Source of the DNA: Stercorarius parasiticus
Taxonomy: Eukaryota > Chordata > Aves > Charadriiformes > Stercorariidae
Length of the DNA stretch: 64,000 nucleotides
Direction: 5' to 3'
Assembly (NCBI GenBank): GCA_013396915.1
Contig: VWZL01006771.1
Location: 2,311,379-2,375,378, forward strand
Positions 51,801 to 64,000 of the stretch are shown here, piece after piece. How positions within the stretch are numbered: position 1 is the stretch's first letter; each line of letters starts with the position of its first letter. The notes below the pieces were generated by a model, which worked only from the letters and a program-made list of their open reading frames with translations, made no database searches and was not told the DNA's origin. The translations under genes and the position numbers were made by a program.

Positions 51801-54800
51801 TAAGATTAGTTGCAAAAAGGATCTATAGAAAAAAGAATTCCAGACATACGTTGGACTAGGTATAAAACGACTTATGCCTCTTACTTTCAGAAACTAGGAG
51901 GCTCTATGAGGGGCATAGTCACATTATACCTGTCTTGTTCTATATTTTTTGCCTAATCATCTGTAACTGGTGGGTGACGAAGCAGAGACAGGCTACTGAT
52001 GAGATGAATGATTTCCGCAATGCAGTACAGCTGTTGTGGTGGAGGTCTCTGATCCCCTGGTTCTTCCCTTCCAATGAACCTCCTTTCAGCCATGGGCAGA
52101 GTGCAGAAACTGCTGTTTGCACTGGCTAATCTCTTCAAAATGGATAAAGGTCAACTGCCATCGACCAGGGAGTCTCATCAAGAAGCCCGCAGCCCCTCGC
52201 AGATACCAGCTGAATCACTGCTAAGTGGATCTCAGGTACTGTTTGGAGCGCAAGAGAAGGCTGTCACCTGGGGCCTTCTCCATCATCTCTCCTTATCAGA
52301 GTGTGCGAGGTCAATGGTGGAAAGCAATGAGTCATGTGGCTACCTGGACACTGCCGTCAAACTGCCAGCACTCAGTTTAAGAAGGAGCAGGAACCAACAG
52401 CAGTCTGTTTTCTCCAGGTTTTCACCACGAGGGAATAATTTCTCCCCTTCCCTTGGAGATGACGTAATTCAAACTTTCAGTCTTCCAAGAAGTGGAGAGT
52501 TGGAGGGATGCGTGGCTATTCACGTCATTCCAGGCACAACCGTTTCATTAAGCAAGAAGACAAATCATATGAATTAGGCACGGGAATTCCTGCTACATTT
52601 GTATGATTTGTATTTATACATGCAAAGCACTAGCATGGGTATTTTTGGCAAATGAAGGAGAATATAAATTAAAGTTCACATTAATCATACATTATATCTT
52701 CAGTCTAAACTAGCAGGTATGTTCATTTTATATATGAACATATTCTTGAAGCTGCAGGATACTAATTTAAGAGACAAGCAATTCAAAGCTTCCTTGGTTG
52801 ACACTGCAGGTAATGAGATTTTTTATTCCCCTGACATCTTGTGTTTCATCTTACCTCATAACTAAATAATTTAGTGTATTTTTAAATATATATATAAGTA
52901 TTCTAAACAGTAAGCTCTGCATGACCTACTTATTTTGAGTTTCCAATTTAAAAATAGATATTCCAGGAAAGAAATATTTCCTACGCAATTGTCATCAGAA
53001 GGAAGTTGATTTAATCCATGAAACAAAGACTTGTGAAGGTGAGACACATGCACCAGTAATCATGAGAAATCTTTTGAACTGCAGTACTAATTCTGAGAAA
53101 TGAGTTTTCAATTAAAAAACAAAATTTCCCATGTGACTCTTATCAGTCGCTAAAGCACATGACAGCTTCAGCCGGTATCAGTGACAGGTCACCCCACAAA
53201 GGATGTTGAATGTGCAACTCGTATATAATTGGCTTGATTGTAGGTATTTGCATATATATAAAATTCAGGATGATGTGAAGACTTCATCAGCATGAAATGG
53301 AGGTGGCTGCATTCTCCATGCATGACCAAAGCTGTTAGGACACTCAAAGACTTCAATATAATGAGTGTCTTTAACGCTTTCACAACCTCTGCTGAGTGCA
53401 CAAATAGGCTCATGGGTCTGTAATGGCAGCTGGATCATCTGCAGGTTTTATTACTGCTCCACATTTACTCTGTCCATGCCCTTCTTCCCTCCCACTAAAA
53501 AATAATAAAAAAAAAAAAATCAGCTGAGACAATTATAAAGGATTTCAAGGCTGTTGGAAAATGGTCCAAGTGCTTAAATTTCAAGAGGCTTCTAGAAAGC
53601 CCTTTGAAGTTTGCAGAGGAAGTCTCCGGCGCCTCCACGGCAGCGCCTCTGAAAGCACGTCTGCAGGACAGGGAGCGTGACCACTCCGGGGGAAAAACCA
53701 CCCAAGGAGCTTGTCAGAAGGTTGGAAGAAAAAGAAGGAAGAAAAAGAGTGGTTAATACAGTGGGTAGCTAGTCTGTAAGTCCCCCTCTCCCTCCCTGCC
53801 GAGCTACAAGATGGCTCAGGATAAATCACATGCTACCTCTGAAATGCTCATACACAGGACCACTGTGTATGTACAGGTAGTCCCATCTCTGATGAAGGTA
53901 TCCCATGAGCAAACCTCCTTGCTGTTTCCAAAAAACAAGAAAGAGCTGGGAAAGCCTTTTTCTGCTGTACAGTTTCCACTTATACCAAAAAATCTCACAA
54001 ACCGGTAAGAATTTATATTGGGTTTTGAGCAGGTAACATTGAGGAAGGTACAATTATCTTAAGCAGGCATATGGAGCCCTGCAATGTGTGCAGAAGGAGC
54101 TTCATGGGTACCACTGGTTTAGAATAAAGCTCTGACAAGGAAAAGAAATCTCTCCCTTGTTGCTTTACACAATCCACTAACATGCGGTTTTAATTTTCTG
54201 GAGGTCCACAAGCCTTCACACCTGCATACAAACTAACACTATTCCTGTATATGAAGCATGAGTTCAAGTATCTTTGCGTCTGGCTGTCTCTGCCAGTGCC
54301 CACATTGATATCGCGTGAGTTGTTGAGGGTAGAACTATTCAAAAAAGGGAAAGAATTGAATATAAACTGATGGCATGACATAGTATAGATCCGAGTGAGA
54401 ACGTTTAGGAAGCACAGATGTATGCTCACAGTTATCTGAGGCTGGAAATATTAAAACTGAAAGGAGTTAGAAATGAAGTGGAGCTGGTTTCACTGGTATT
54501 ATAGGACTTTAAAAAAAAATTACATCTCCTTCCTGCGTGTAGGATAGATGGTGTTGGATCAGGATGAAATTTTTCCGCATTACAGAACTTCAAAATGGTG
54601 CACCCCACAAATTTAACATCCATGGGAGGTGGAATATTTCTAGAATATATCCCTTTTACATTTTACATGAAAACACAAAATACAAGCCACAGAGGGGTGG
54701 GCAACTAAAGTAAAACGAAAACTACAACTACTGCCAAGTTCAAGAGAGTTTGATTTTGAAAAATAAAGACAGAAACCTTAAAGCCCAGTCCTGGATTTTC

Positions 54801-55101
54801 TTATTAAGAAAGTGAGTGATTTTCCAGCCTGCACTGGATTTAAGATATTAACAAAAATATGCCAGAGAGCAATAACAAGGTTACAGTCAGGAACTTTAAA
54901 GTTTTTAAGCAGGCAAAAGAAAGCTGTAAAGCATTACAAAAATACTTGTCTAGAAGGTTTAAAATGGAGAGTATGCATTTATCAGATACTGAAGCATGAT
55001 TTCCAGCCTACACCTCAGAAACAAAATGGTAAAGCAGTTCCAAAATATCTCATGACTAACATCTACAAAGAAACAAAAGATGAAACCATGCAAAGGGATA
55101 C

Positions 55102-55117
55102 CCTCTCTCTCTCTCTG
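55102..55117. repeat. (CT)n microsatellite
   Basis: A short uninterrupted run of about seven CT units. Confidence 0.7.
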
Positions 55118-55904
55118 CATCAAAAAGAATGGGGAATTATTATAGAAAGACATTTGGATAAGCAAGCAATTAAAATAAATGTTTTAAATAAACTTTTTTG
55201 AGTCAATGGTTTCAGAAATGTGACACTTCAGAAATTGTTCGACTTCCCCCATTCCTTTGCAAATTAAAATAGCTCACAGCTTCAGAGCTGTCTCAGAAAC
55301 ATTATTTTGCCTGCACAATTTTTGCCTTTTCACTGCAATGCAATAAAAATAACCCCTTATCTAATATAGAAAAAGGGCGCAAAAGCATTTCAGATAGTCA
55401 CTAACCCTTTCTACAAGTGGTTCACTGCAATAAAATGTTAAAACGGGAATACATGACGCAATTTTACATGGTGAAGAACTGCACACCTGCCAGCAGCTTC
55501 TGCAGACAGACAGGACTGTGGAGCCACAGTGGAGCCCAGGAATTTTGTAGGGGGGAAAATCAACTAGTAGACACTGAAATTAAAAAATAACTTAGTGTGG
55601 TTTGCATGTGTTTCCACAACATCTAAAGCTCTAAAATAGCTTCAAGGAATGTTCAGAAACTGCAATTTCATCCCCCGCCTCAAGTGCTGCGCTGGGAGCA
55701 GCTCTGGGTACCCCACGGTGACAACCAGGGGTCTCGCCAAGGCCCAGCCCATAGCCTGGCACAAAGGCTTTCCAGCGAGCCAGGCCGTGCTTTGCTGTCT
55801 GCTTGTGCATGCAGAACGGTTGTCCTGCTGGGAATTTAAATTAAATAAGAAGTTTAGTGCATTCTGCCTGCAAAGCCTCCAGCGAACAAGTCTCCGTCAG
55901 CGTT

Positions 55905-56060
55905 TGCTGGCTACGGGTGCAGGCCGGGGCAGGAGCTCCGGCACGGGGCCGCCGATGGTGCCAGCTGGCAGCTCCGGCACGGTGGCGGGGACGGGCGGGA
56001 TGGCAGCGGGACGGGGCTCACTTCCACCAGGCACCAGGGACGAGGCACCCGCGTTTGCTC
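55905..56060. promoter_or_regulatory. Short CpG-rich island in intron 1
   Basis: About 16 CpG occur in roughly 155 bp, with an internal near-duplication of AGCTCCGGCACGG (at about 55932 and 55968). The surrounding DNA is much poorer in CpG. The overlapping 237-codon plus-strand frame (55649-56362) is a by-product of the GC-rich composition and has no recognisable domain. This could be an alternative promoter of DIP2C or an orphan CpG island. Confidence 0.3.
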
Positions 56061-59000
56061 CTCCAGCACTACCCAGCACCCTCACCTGCCTCGTGCCTTG
56101 TGCCATACCCAAAATTCCTTCTTTATCCCGCCACAATGCAGCCCTCCTGTTCAACCCTTTGATCTGGGGGAAGAGGACTGGCAACACACAGACAAACATA
56201 AATAATCCTACCGTCGGGCCAGGGAGGACCAAAGGAGCCCAAGCACCAAGGACTCCACGGCAGGAGATGGCCAGCCCTGCTCCTGCTGCTGTTCACCATG
56301 CAGCAGCGCCCGAAAGGAGCGGGTACGAATTCAGTTGTTATCATGGAAATTTCCCACAGTAGCTTTTACCACAGGGTAACAATACAGTCCTATGAGAAAT
56401 TAAAGCTTATTTGAGCTGGGTGATTTGCCAGCTCGGAACACAATGGACCTCTTTAGCACAGGCGAGGTGTAATTTGCAGCTTTCTGCAACCAGGAAGGAT
56501 GGTCCTTTCTCCAGAGCCTACGTTTATTTGAGGGCATGATAGCTGGGGGACGCAAACAGCCGCAGCAGGAACACAAAGCTCCCTCCATCACGCACGAAGG
56601 GCAACCTCGAGCCACAGGCTGGAGGGACAACAGTTTCTGCTCGCGAACAATGCTGCCTTCATCGCCCCAAAACTGACGTCTCCCTGTGACCAGCGCAGGT
56701 TTCTCCCTCCCTGTGACACCAGACAGAGTCCCAGTGTGCCTGTTGTTAGCACGACCTTTCCGAAACAGAAGCCCAGTCAACATGCGGGGTCCCTGGGTCA
56801 GCTGCCTTTGCCGAGGGCATGGGGAGAACACCCGCTCCCAGCCCCACTGCCAGCGCCTGATGGCACCAGGAGGATATGGCCAGTGCTGGTCCCTCCTGGC
56901 CGCGGTTTTGGGCAGTTAAGCTATGGAATAAAAGCACACACAGGCACGGAGGAGTCACCTACTGAGGCAAGTGAGGACTGCAGCTGCTCCCGCACTACTG
57001 TTTAGAGCCCAGTCGAGAAGAAGAGTAGGAAGAACCCTCAACATCTTCCTCTCCAAGATCCTCCTCAGAAAACAATCCAGAACTGTCAGAAATGTCCAAT
57101 GGAAAATGAGATAGAGAATTATGTGGGCATTTATACCCAATAACCCAAAGCCCAGCAATACCCAGTTGTGTTAGAAAAGCCCCACCTTCTCCAGGAGCTG
57201 AGATAGGAACTGGGGAATCATCAAAGAAATTTCTCTAATAACTTTTCTGCCCTTTGGCTTTTCCTTGTGCTTTTCCCTAGCAAGAACACTCCAAGACTGG
57301 CATTTGTATACCAAATAAATTTTACCTGCATATCTTATATTTGTTTTTATTTCTCCTGGGTGGGTTGCCTTCGCTTTTCTCATTTGACAGGTTCCAGAGG
57401 CAGGGAAAGCTCAGTGACTTAAGGGGCAAGTCCATCAAAGGGGCAACACAGAAATGACAGGCGATTGCTCGAATTCAGCTCCCACGTACAGCAGACATTA
57501 ATTCAGCAGAATTAAACTCATGGGAATCCTTATCAACAACATCCAAAACTTCTTTTACATCATTTGGATTGATACTGATGAACTCAAACATTGAGGGGAG
57601 GCTAACCAAAGGTTTTCTGACAAGCCTGAACTTGGTTTATTCAAACTGTGCTATGTCCAGATTCTGTACCAAAATCATACAAAAGCTGCAAATTTGGGAG
57701 AGTTTAAATTTGTGTTCATTCAATTCCAGAGCGAAACAGAGTAGATGAGAACATATGCAGTGGAAATTACTCATTTCCAGACATCCCATAAGGGCCGCTT
57801 GCCCCTCCAGCTGGCTCTGCTCAAAAGCCCTCAGCAACTACCATGACAGAAGTCCCAAAACGCAATACAGCCTGCATCAGTCACCGTCTCCCTAAAGCAG
57901 TACCTCCAACTCGCTTCCAGATGAAAGGTCCTTTCAGCACGGCTCTTGCCCACCAAACAAACTGATAGAAAACAAATTAACTTGCAGGAAATGAATTTAG
58001 AGAGAATACAAACCTGGGCATTTGTCAAAGTCGCGTGGCAGTGCCAGCAGTGCCACCGAACAGTGACCCTGACATCCATTAGATGCTCACACCTGCAGTT
58101 TAACATGCATGACTTCCACAGAGGTCAATTATTCAAAGGCAAAATGTACGGTGCCTCTGTTCTTCGGTTATTGTTTTGCTTTATAGCATTTACAAATAGC
58201 CTACCATCAATCCCATCCGCAAAAGAATCTGTACTTGCCAACTGTACATTGGCAAGAAGAAGATGCATGGAAGAGAACTGCAGTCTTTGGTCCTGTCTCC
58301 AACCTGGGTTACCTATCTTTGCAATTTTAAAACTTCATTTGTGAAAGCTTGATTAAACTGAACACTATTTTAGAAGTCACAGCTTAAGATTTCTGCTTTT
58401 GATTTTACATCCCAGTGCTTTGATTTATTTACTGGGCATTGCAATGAATTCTTTATAACGGTTAATTGCCATGCTGCTACTGACTCTTTTTGTGTGTGGT
58501 ACCTGAACTATTTTAATGACTTCAATGTAATATATATTCAAATAGCCAGCGATAAGCCAAGTACCTGTAAGACTCGTGCCAAACCACTTTCGGCCTTGAG
58601 CCACAAATCTACTTGGTCTCCATAATTTACTGCAGTGTTCATTTAAGTTCAGTATTCTTCCATCAACTTACAACTGGATTGTTTGGGTTTTTTTTTAATT
58701 CATTGCTTCAGGTGCAGAGGAGGTTTCATCAAATTCAACAGTGGCTGAAAAGACATGGAATTAACGTCTCTTGAATTTCCAAGTGCTAAAAGGTGAAATA
58801 ACATTTATACTTAGTGTATCTGCCTGATTTTTCACATTAGCATAGCTGTGGTTTTTATCAATTTTTCTATTGTGCTCATTTTGCAAACATTCTATGCTTG
58901 CTTAATAGTTTGTAAACAGAGGTAATTAGTCGACAACAAACATGACGGAGGTTAAGCATGCATGAAATTACTTTCAAGATCGGGACCCAAATTAGTTAAG

Positions 59001-60619
59001 CTTAATTCAGGTCATTGTTAATAAAATTTTAAAACCCCACTACTTTTATGGATCTCTTTGAAATAAACTCTCTTACTTCTCTTTGATCTTCTTTGTTCCC
59101 TTCACCCTACTGCTTTACTGGTGACACTCAAAAGCAGAAGTCTGCATCTTTTAGGTAGCAACACTGTAAAATCTATCCACAGCTTTCTATACTGAAAAAT
59201 AAAATTATGGTGGCTGAGAACTTATTGCCCACCCTTCCCCATACTGCAATAAAAAGCTTTTCCTTAGAGTAACAATATAAAAGTAATACAAATCTTTATT
59301 TCATCAAGTTGGCAGCTGCATGTATGTCTTTAGACTGGTTAAGAAAGAAGATTCTTGGGAAAGTGGTAGCAATATATTTCTTCACTCTACATGACAATAC
59401 TTCACTACCGCAGGACAATGCTGTTGTATTTGCATATATATCACTTCTCCCAAATTTCTCCCCCTCTTTCAGACTGCTTTTTTCTGAGCATGTTTATTAT
59501 ATTTACGTTGGGTGTTTCATAGCATTGCTCAATTTATGTCTAGGTCTGTACCCATGGCAAGCAGTGTATTATTAAGTTATATTTACAGTAACATGAATAT
59601 TGAATTTATTCTTCCTGCTACCAAGCTCAGCTTTTGCAATTTAACATTTCTCTTACCACTAACCACTAAGACATTTGTGCTCCAAATCTTCTGTCCATTT
59701 AAAAATAAATGAATGGTAAGAAATAACAATGCCGTTATTATATTAAGTCTTCCATTTTATTAGAAAGGAAAAAACGTAGGCATACCAGGGATGAAAGAAC
59801 AACACAGGCAATCGCACGCAGCACCCCACAGCTCGAAGTATTGATACAACAGATGCTTAATGAGAAGAGTCTACAAAATACTTACTCCACTACCCCTATC
59901 AATCACTCTCCTCTATGCTTTTTGACCTTTTTGGCCTGTTTAGAAATGTCCCCTTCAAACGTAATTCCAAACAATCCTACAGGAGCTTTGGCGATGAGGA
60001 ACACTAAGTCAAAGCAGATCTTTCCCTCCTTATCTCTGTACCACTACCATGTCTTCTCTTTTACCTCACATAGTTCAAACATATAGAAACCATACTTAAT
60101 ATTTTTTTAAAGAGGAAATGTCCCCTTAGGAAGGAAGGCAGATGACCATGTGGGTCAAGGGACACTTCACACCCATTTCCCCATACTATTCTAGCACCTA
60201 CACCCATTTTTGCCCTGTCCTTTCTGCAACAGCACTGGCAGAGGATGGTAGCTATTTTCCCTCACAGAAGAGACAGGGCTTACACAACAGCAGAAATTCC
60301 ATATAAACACAGTCCTTAAGCTATTAAAAAGTAGATGTTATTACTAAAAGCATTAGGGTGAATATAAGAAAAAAAGGAGAGTATGCGTAATTAAAAGGCT
60401 GCCCCTCATTCATGAGGTCTGAAAGCAAGGAAAAGCACCTTCCTCAAGGCTAGAAAACATGTTTTTATGGAACAGACGCATTAATTGTGTAGAGAAGCAC
60501 CACGTGTTCCTCACTGAAAGCTGGTAGTGATAACTGAGTGTAGAGCCAGATGCTCTGACAACTCCCCACAGCCAAAGCAAACACTTGCCAGCTGAGGATT
60601 TCTGATAGAGCCTATCCAC

Positions 60620-60715
60620 AGGTTGTACATACAGAGTATGTACACATACACGGGCTGTACATACAGAATATGTATGCATACACGGGCTGTACATACAGAG
60701 TATGTACGCGTACAT
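60620..60715. repeat. Three tandem copies of a 32-bp palindromic unit
   Basis: Units begin at 60620, 60652 and 60684, each 32 bp, of the form GGGCTGTACATACAGAGTAT followed by GTACACATACAC. Inside each, TGTACATA faces TATGTACA around a short spacer (slightly degraded in unit 2), so every unit can fold. The purine-pyrimidine alternation is strong (GTACGCGTAC in the last copy). Confidence 0.85.
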
Positions 60716-63706
60716 ACAGAGTCTTCTGGCCTATTTCCCCCTCAAAGTCATCCCCACTTCAAAACACAAAGCTCAGTTCAAAACTCTTTGTGTATTTGCA
60801 AAAATACAGGCTTATTATACATCAAAGATTATTTCCACCACCCGATTTCCAACCAAATTTGAAAATAAAAAATTAATTTTCATGTAGCTGCACATTTGAC
60901 CGGTGCACCAATATTTAAAATTGTAGCCTCTCATGTTTTCAAGTAGCTTTAGAGCAGTAAACTTACTCAGGAAACTCTTTAAATATAGTATAAGTGCCAC
61001 TGAAGAAACCTTTACATTTACCCTTGTGCTTCAAAGTCAGACCAAGCAGTGCTTTGCAGCCAGCCACTTTCGTTTCGGTCCAGCAAGACTCTGGTGTTAT
61101 TCGATGTAGTGTAACGTGTACAGCTGCTCAGAGAGCATTCTGCCAGCTGGGAAAGGCAAAAACAAGCCCCTTTATTTTCATCTGAAAACAGAAAGCCTAA
61201 GAAATGTTTATTTGGAAAAAAAAAAGAACACAAGTTTTTTTTTTTAAATTTATCCAGCTTGACATTCCAGTGGGGAAGTGTCCTGCCCTGCGCAAGGGCG
61301 TGCGGAGTCAAGCTGAGCTGGTCCCCAGCCACTACAACACTGCTCCGTGGAAGTGTGAGGTATGCAATGAGAGCCTCAGACACCTCCCAAGCAGAGATCT
61401 CCACGTTTAAAACAAGAAAGCCATCAGGCAGCCTTCCCTCCTAAGCTGCGACGGGGAGGGGAACCCACAAAGTTCAGCAGATTTGCTCTTCCTCCCTCAC
61501 CCTTCGGCCGGTGTGAATATACCCCAACTGGGGGCCAGAACCTCTGCAAGGGGAAAGTCCACGCAGTCAAAGACTTCTCCTCCCAGGCGATGGAGGGAAG
61601 CTCTGGGAGCGGTGCCGGACCCTGATGGTGCGGGAGGAGAAGGCAGCGTCGACGGGAGGCATGGTCCCTGCTGCTCAAGCACACCACCCCAGCCTTCCCA
61701 CCACCAGCCCTACTTTAAAACTTGACAATCAAATTTAAACACATTTTTCTCCCTCAGCAGACATCACTTTGAAAAGCACAAACCCATCTGCAAGTTTTTT
61801 CTATGTTTCTCTTTCCATTGTCACAATTAACAGGACGGAGGGGAGCAAGCGCACATGTGTGGGAGGGGAGGAGGAGCGAACACTTCGCCCTTTCCGAGCG
61901 CTCCCTGATTTTGTCTGTCCCTCACTGGGATGTCAAAGCCAATGACATACATGGTTTCTCCAGGGACTCAGTCCTGCACGCAGCATTTGGCAGTTTGTGA
62001 GAGGAAATCAATGAGAGCTCTTGCTCGGCTCGCTGCTCCCCTGTATTCCCGTATTTCCCTCTATAGTGTATGTACTTATGCAAAAAGCGCAGTCCTTTGT
62101 ATGATTATTCCCCCCATGAAAGCCATTACTGCATCCGAACAGTGGAAGGTGACATCGATAACTAAAGCTACCGAAATAGCTTTCATAGCTTGGCGGAAGA
62201 AATACTGGCAAAGTAAGTATTTCAGCTAAGCCCCATTTCATCATCCCTGATGCAGAATGGTGCCTAGGCTCTCCTGATCATAAAACACCAGACGCATTTC
62301 TATGTTTTCACGTTGCTGGATTATCAGACATGCGTGTCTGAAACATAAGATACCCTTTCCCGTGGTGTGAACTCAGTAGTCATCAAACAGGTCTCCCTGC
62401 CACACTGTAGCCTTTAGATAGTGGACTCTGACATGCCAACACCCATCCCTCTTATTCTTTCCATCGCTATTTCCCGTAGGGTGGCTTTATCTGCTGGGAC
62501 AGCTCAGTATTTTTTCCCCAAAGAAACTAATATTGTTTACTCTGTCATTTATCTTTGTCCTTTTGAAAACAATTTCTTTCCATTATGCATTTTCTATTGA
62601 TATTATTCTCTATTATAGCCATCATATGGTCAATAATAGTATTTTTCTTAGTCTTTTTTGTGGTCCAATCTCATTTAGGTTTTCCACATTCATTTAACCC
62701 TTTCTTATTTTTCAGATAGTTCTGGCATCAGTATTTCTGCATATTCCTTGTAACGCATCCTGTGCAAAACAACACAATTCCAAGCAAAACTTGTTCAAAT
62801 AGTGAGTTTCTTTCTCAAAGTGCTGATCTAATTGAGAGCAACAAAGCCCACAGACAAAGACAGCCTGGGCTCCAGCCCTGCTGCAGATGGGACAGCCTGG
62901 AAAGCGATGGATGAAACCCAGGAAAAGTCCTCCCCCTTGGGACCTGGTGGAGGAGAGAGGCTGCCCACAAAGCCTGTGGTTGGGCAAGGCAGGCTGGTCT
63001 ACAGCCTCTTCAATGGGTGGATTCTGTACTCTCAGAAGGGAGGAAGCATATGCTTGCAGAGGGAAGAGAAACCATGCCCCAGAAGCAGCCAGGCCCTGGC
63101 CAGTGCTATGTTTTACCTGCTGTATTTCTTTAGTTCAACCCAAACCAATGTTCTTGTAGGTCTGCACATTTAAAGACAGCCATCTGCTGATCTGTAATAA
63201 TTATAGTGCCATTATTTGACCTAGTAAAATGTAAGCTTCTCTGATGTCCATAAAAAAAGTCCAGTAAAAATGAATAACGCAGCAATATCTAATGACCCCA
63301 AGAAGGTGAGGAAAAAGAAGTTATCAGCTGGAGGGTGAAAGCATTAAGCAGTGAAAACAAATGATAAACTTACTTCAGTGCGGACACACAGACAAAAGCC
63401 AGATGTCGGTACAATAAACACCACAATCACTAGAATTAAGAGCAGAAACATTTGGATTTCAACCGAAATGCCTATGTTTCACCTCACCACGCAGGTGCTC
63501 AACCTTCCAGGCTTCACCTTGCATTCATTTTGTCTTTGAAAGGGCAGAAATGCTAAAGCTGGAAAGCTTTTCTGCATTGCCAGCTTCAAAACATACTTGT
63601 TCAACGGTCCCGTTATGCAAAAATTTGGAAAACTCATTTCCTTGCCAGCCGATTGCCAGCAGCTGGCCGAAGAGATTTAACCTCTCCGCTGCCAGATATG
63701 TGACAA

Positions 63707-64000
63707 TAGAATCACAGAATGGTTTGGGTTAGAAGGGACCTTAAAGATCATCTCTTTCCAACCCCCCTGCCATGGGCAGGGACACCTCCCACTAGACCAG
63801 GCTGCTCAAAGCCCCATCCAGCCTGGCCTTGAATGCCTCAAGGGATGGGGCATCCACAGCTTCCCCGGGCAACCTGTTCCAGTTTTCCCCACAGTGAAAA
63901 ATTTCTTCCTAATATCTAATCTAAATCTACCCTCTCCCAGTTTGAAGCTGTTACCCCTTGTCCTATCACTACATGCCCTTGTCAAAAGTCCCTCTCCAGA
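63707..64000 (-). mobile_element. CR1 LINE 3' part, cut by the window end
   Basis: The plus strand reads TAGAATCACAGAATGGTTTG, then the complement of the standard CR1 3' end, continuing through GGGGCATCCACAGCTTCCC and CCTTGTCCTATCACTACATG to the last base. The element's 3' terminus is at about 63707. It lies on the minus strand, and its 5' part continues beyond the window. Confidence 0.95.

Larger units (their letters stand above)
29925..64000 (-). other. DIP2C: DIP2C intron 1 (3' part; upstream end outside the window)
   Basis: At least 34 kb lie upstream of exon 2 without a segment encoding the expected first exon (a Leu/Glu-rich peptide ending ELSEG), so the start codon and main promoter are beyond 64000. 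The intron holds three CR1 copies, two small CpG-rich islands, a pyrimidine tract, tandem repeats and AT-rich tracts listed separately. Large remaining blocks (31100-33800, 35300-37100, 38000-44700, 45000-48700, 49000-55600 and 57000-60600) show only chance-size frames and no recognisable gene. Confidence 0.85.

Noticed and set aside
52074..52577. 167-codon plus-strand frame in intron 1
   Set aside because: It is Ser-rich with no recognisable domain and its length is near the chance limit. I judged it not coding.
54812..55201. 129-codon Lys-rich plus-strand frame
   Set aside because: The amino-acid mix is what AT-rich DNA yields by chance, and no family resemblance was found.
55649..56362. 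Longest frame in the window (237 codons, plus strand)
   Set aside because: It sits on a CpG-rich patch where stops are rare. Its composition is Gly/Ala/Pro low complexity, with no domain and no splice context. I treat it as a by-product of base composition.
60620..60715. CRISPR-like array
   Set aside because: The 32-bp units are directly adjacent without spacers and the genome is vertebrate.
29925..64000. Search for DIP2C exon 1 in the window
   Set aside because: No segment on the minus strand reads like the conserved N-terminus ending ELSEG before a phase-1 donor, so exon 1 is taken to lie beyond 64000.

Overview
This is vertebrate nuclear DNA, almost certainly from a bird. Six copies of CR1 LINE carry the avian 3' end (octamer tails of the ATTCTATG type), and four short exons with canonical splice sites encode a conserved vertebrate protein. 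Coding density is very low, with no operons, ribosome-binding sites or prokaryotic gene spacing. Nearly every open frame in the window is chance-sized.

The gene is DIP2C (disco-interacting protein 2 homolog C), transcribed on the minus strand, so the window reads backwards through its 5' part. From high to low coordinate it holds intron 1 (29925 to the window end, more than 34 kb; its upstream end, exon 1 and the main promoter lie outside), exon 2 (29853-29924), intron 2 (12.9 kb), exon 3 (16822-16932), intron 3 (15.5 kb), exon 4 (1240-1365), intron 4 (0.8 kb), exon 5 (224-433) and the start of intron 5. The four exons encode about 173 consecutive residues of the N-terminal DMAP1-binding region and the following Ser/Thr-rich linker. 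Every one is flanked by phase-1 introns and is a multiple of three long. The two adenylate-forming (AMP-binding-like) domains of DIP2 proteins would be encoded further downstream, beyond coordinate 1.

The rest is intronic. It holds CR1 copies at 16350-16715 (-), 25097-25245 (-), 25640-26131 (+), 30909-31060 (+), 34743-35256 (+) and 63707-64000 (-, cut by the window edge); two small CpG-rich islands in intron 1 (about 37385-37550 and 55905-56060); a 3 x 32 bp tandem repeat at 60620-60715; a 2 x 40 bp duplication at 44757-44836; and several AT-rich or pyrimidine simple tracts.

Two stretches do not look like ordinary intron. At 26723-27620 a fold-back (inverted-repeat) locus carries an unusually long 228-codon frame and an overlapping 103-codon frame, and its two arms encode visibly related peptides. 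At 10682-11108 (-) two same-strand frames joined by an apparent frameshift look like a decayed protein-coding relic. I could not assign either to a family. No tRNA, rRNA or CRISPR was seen. Family assignments are from recalled protein families; no database search was possible.
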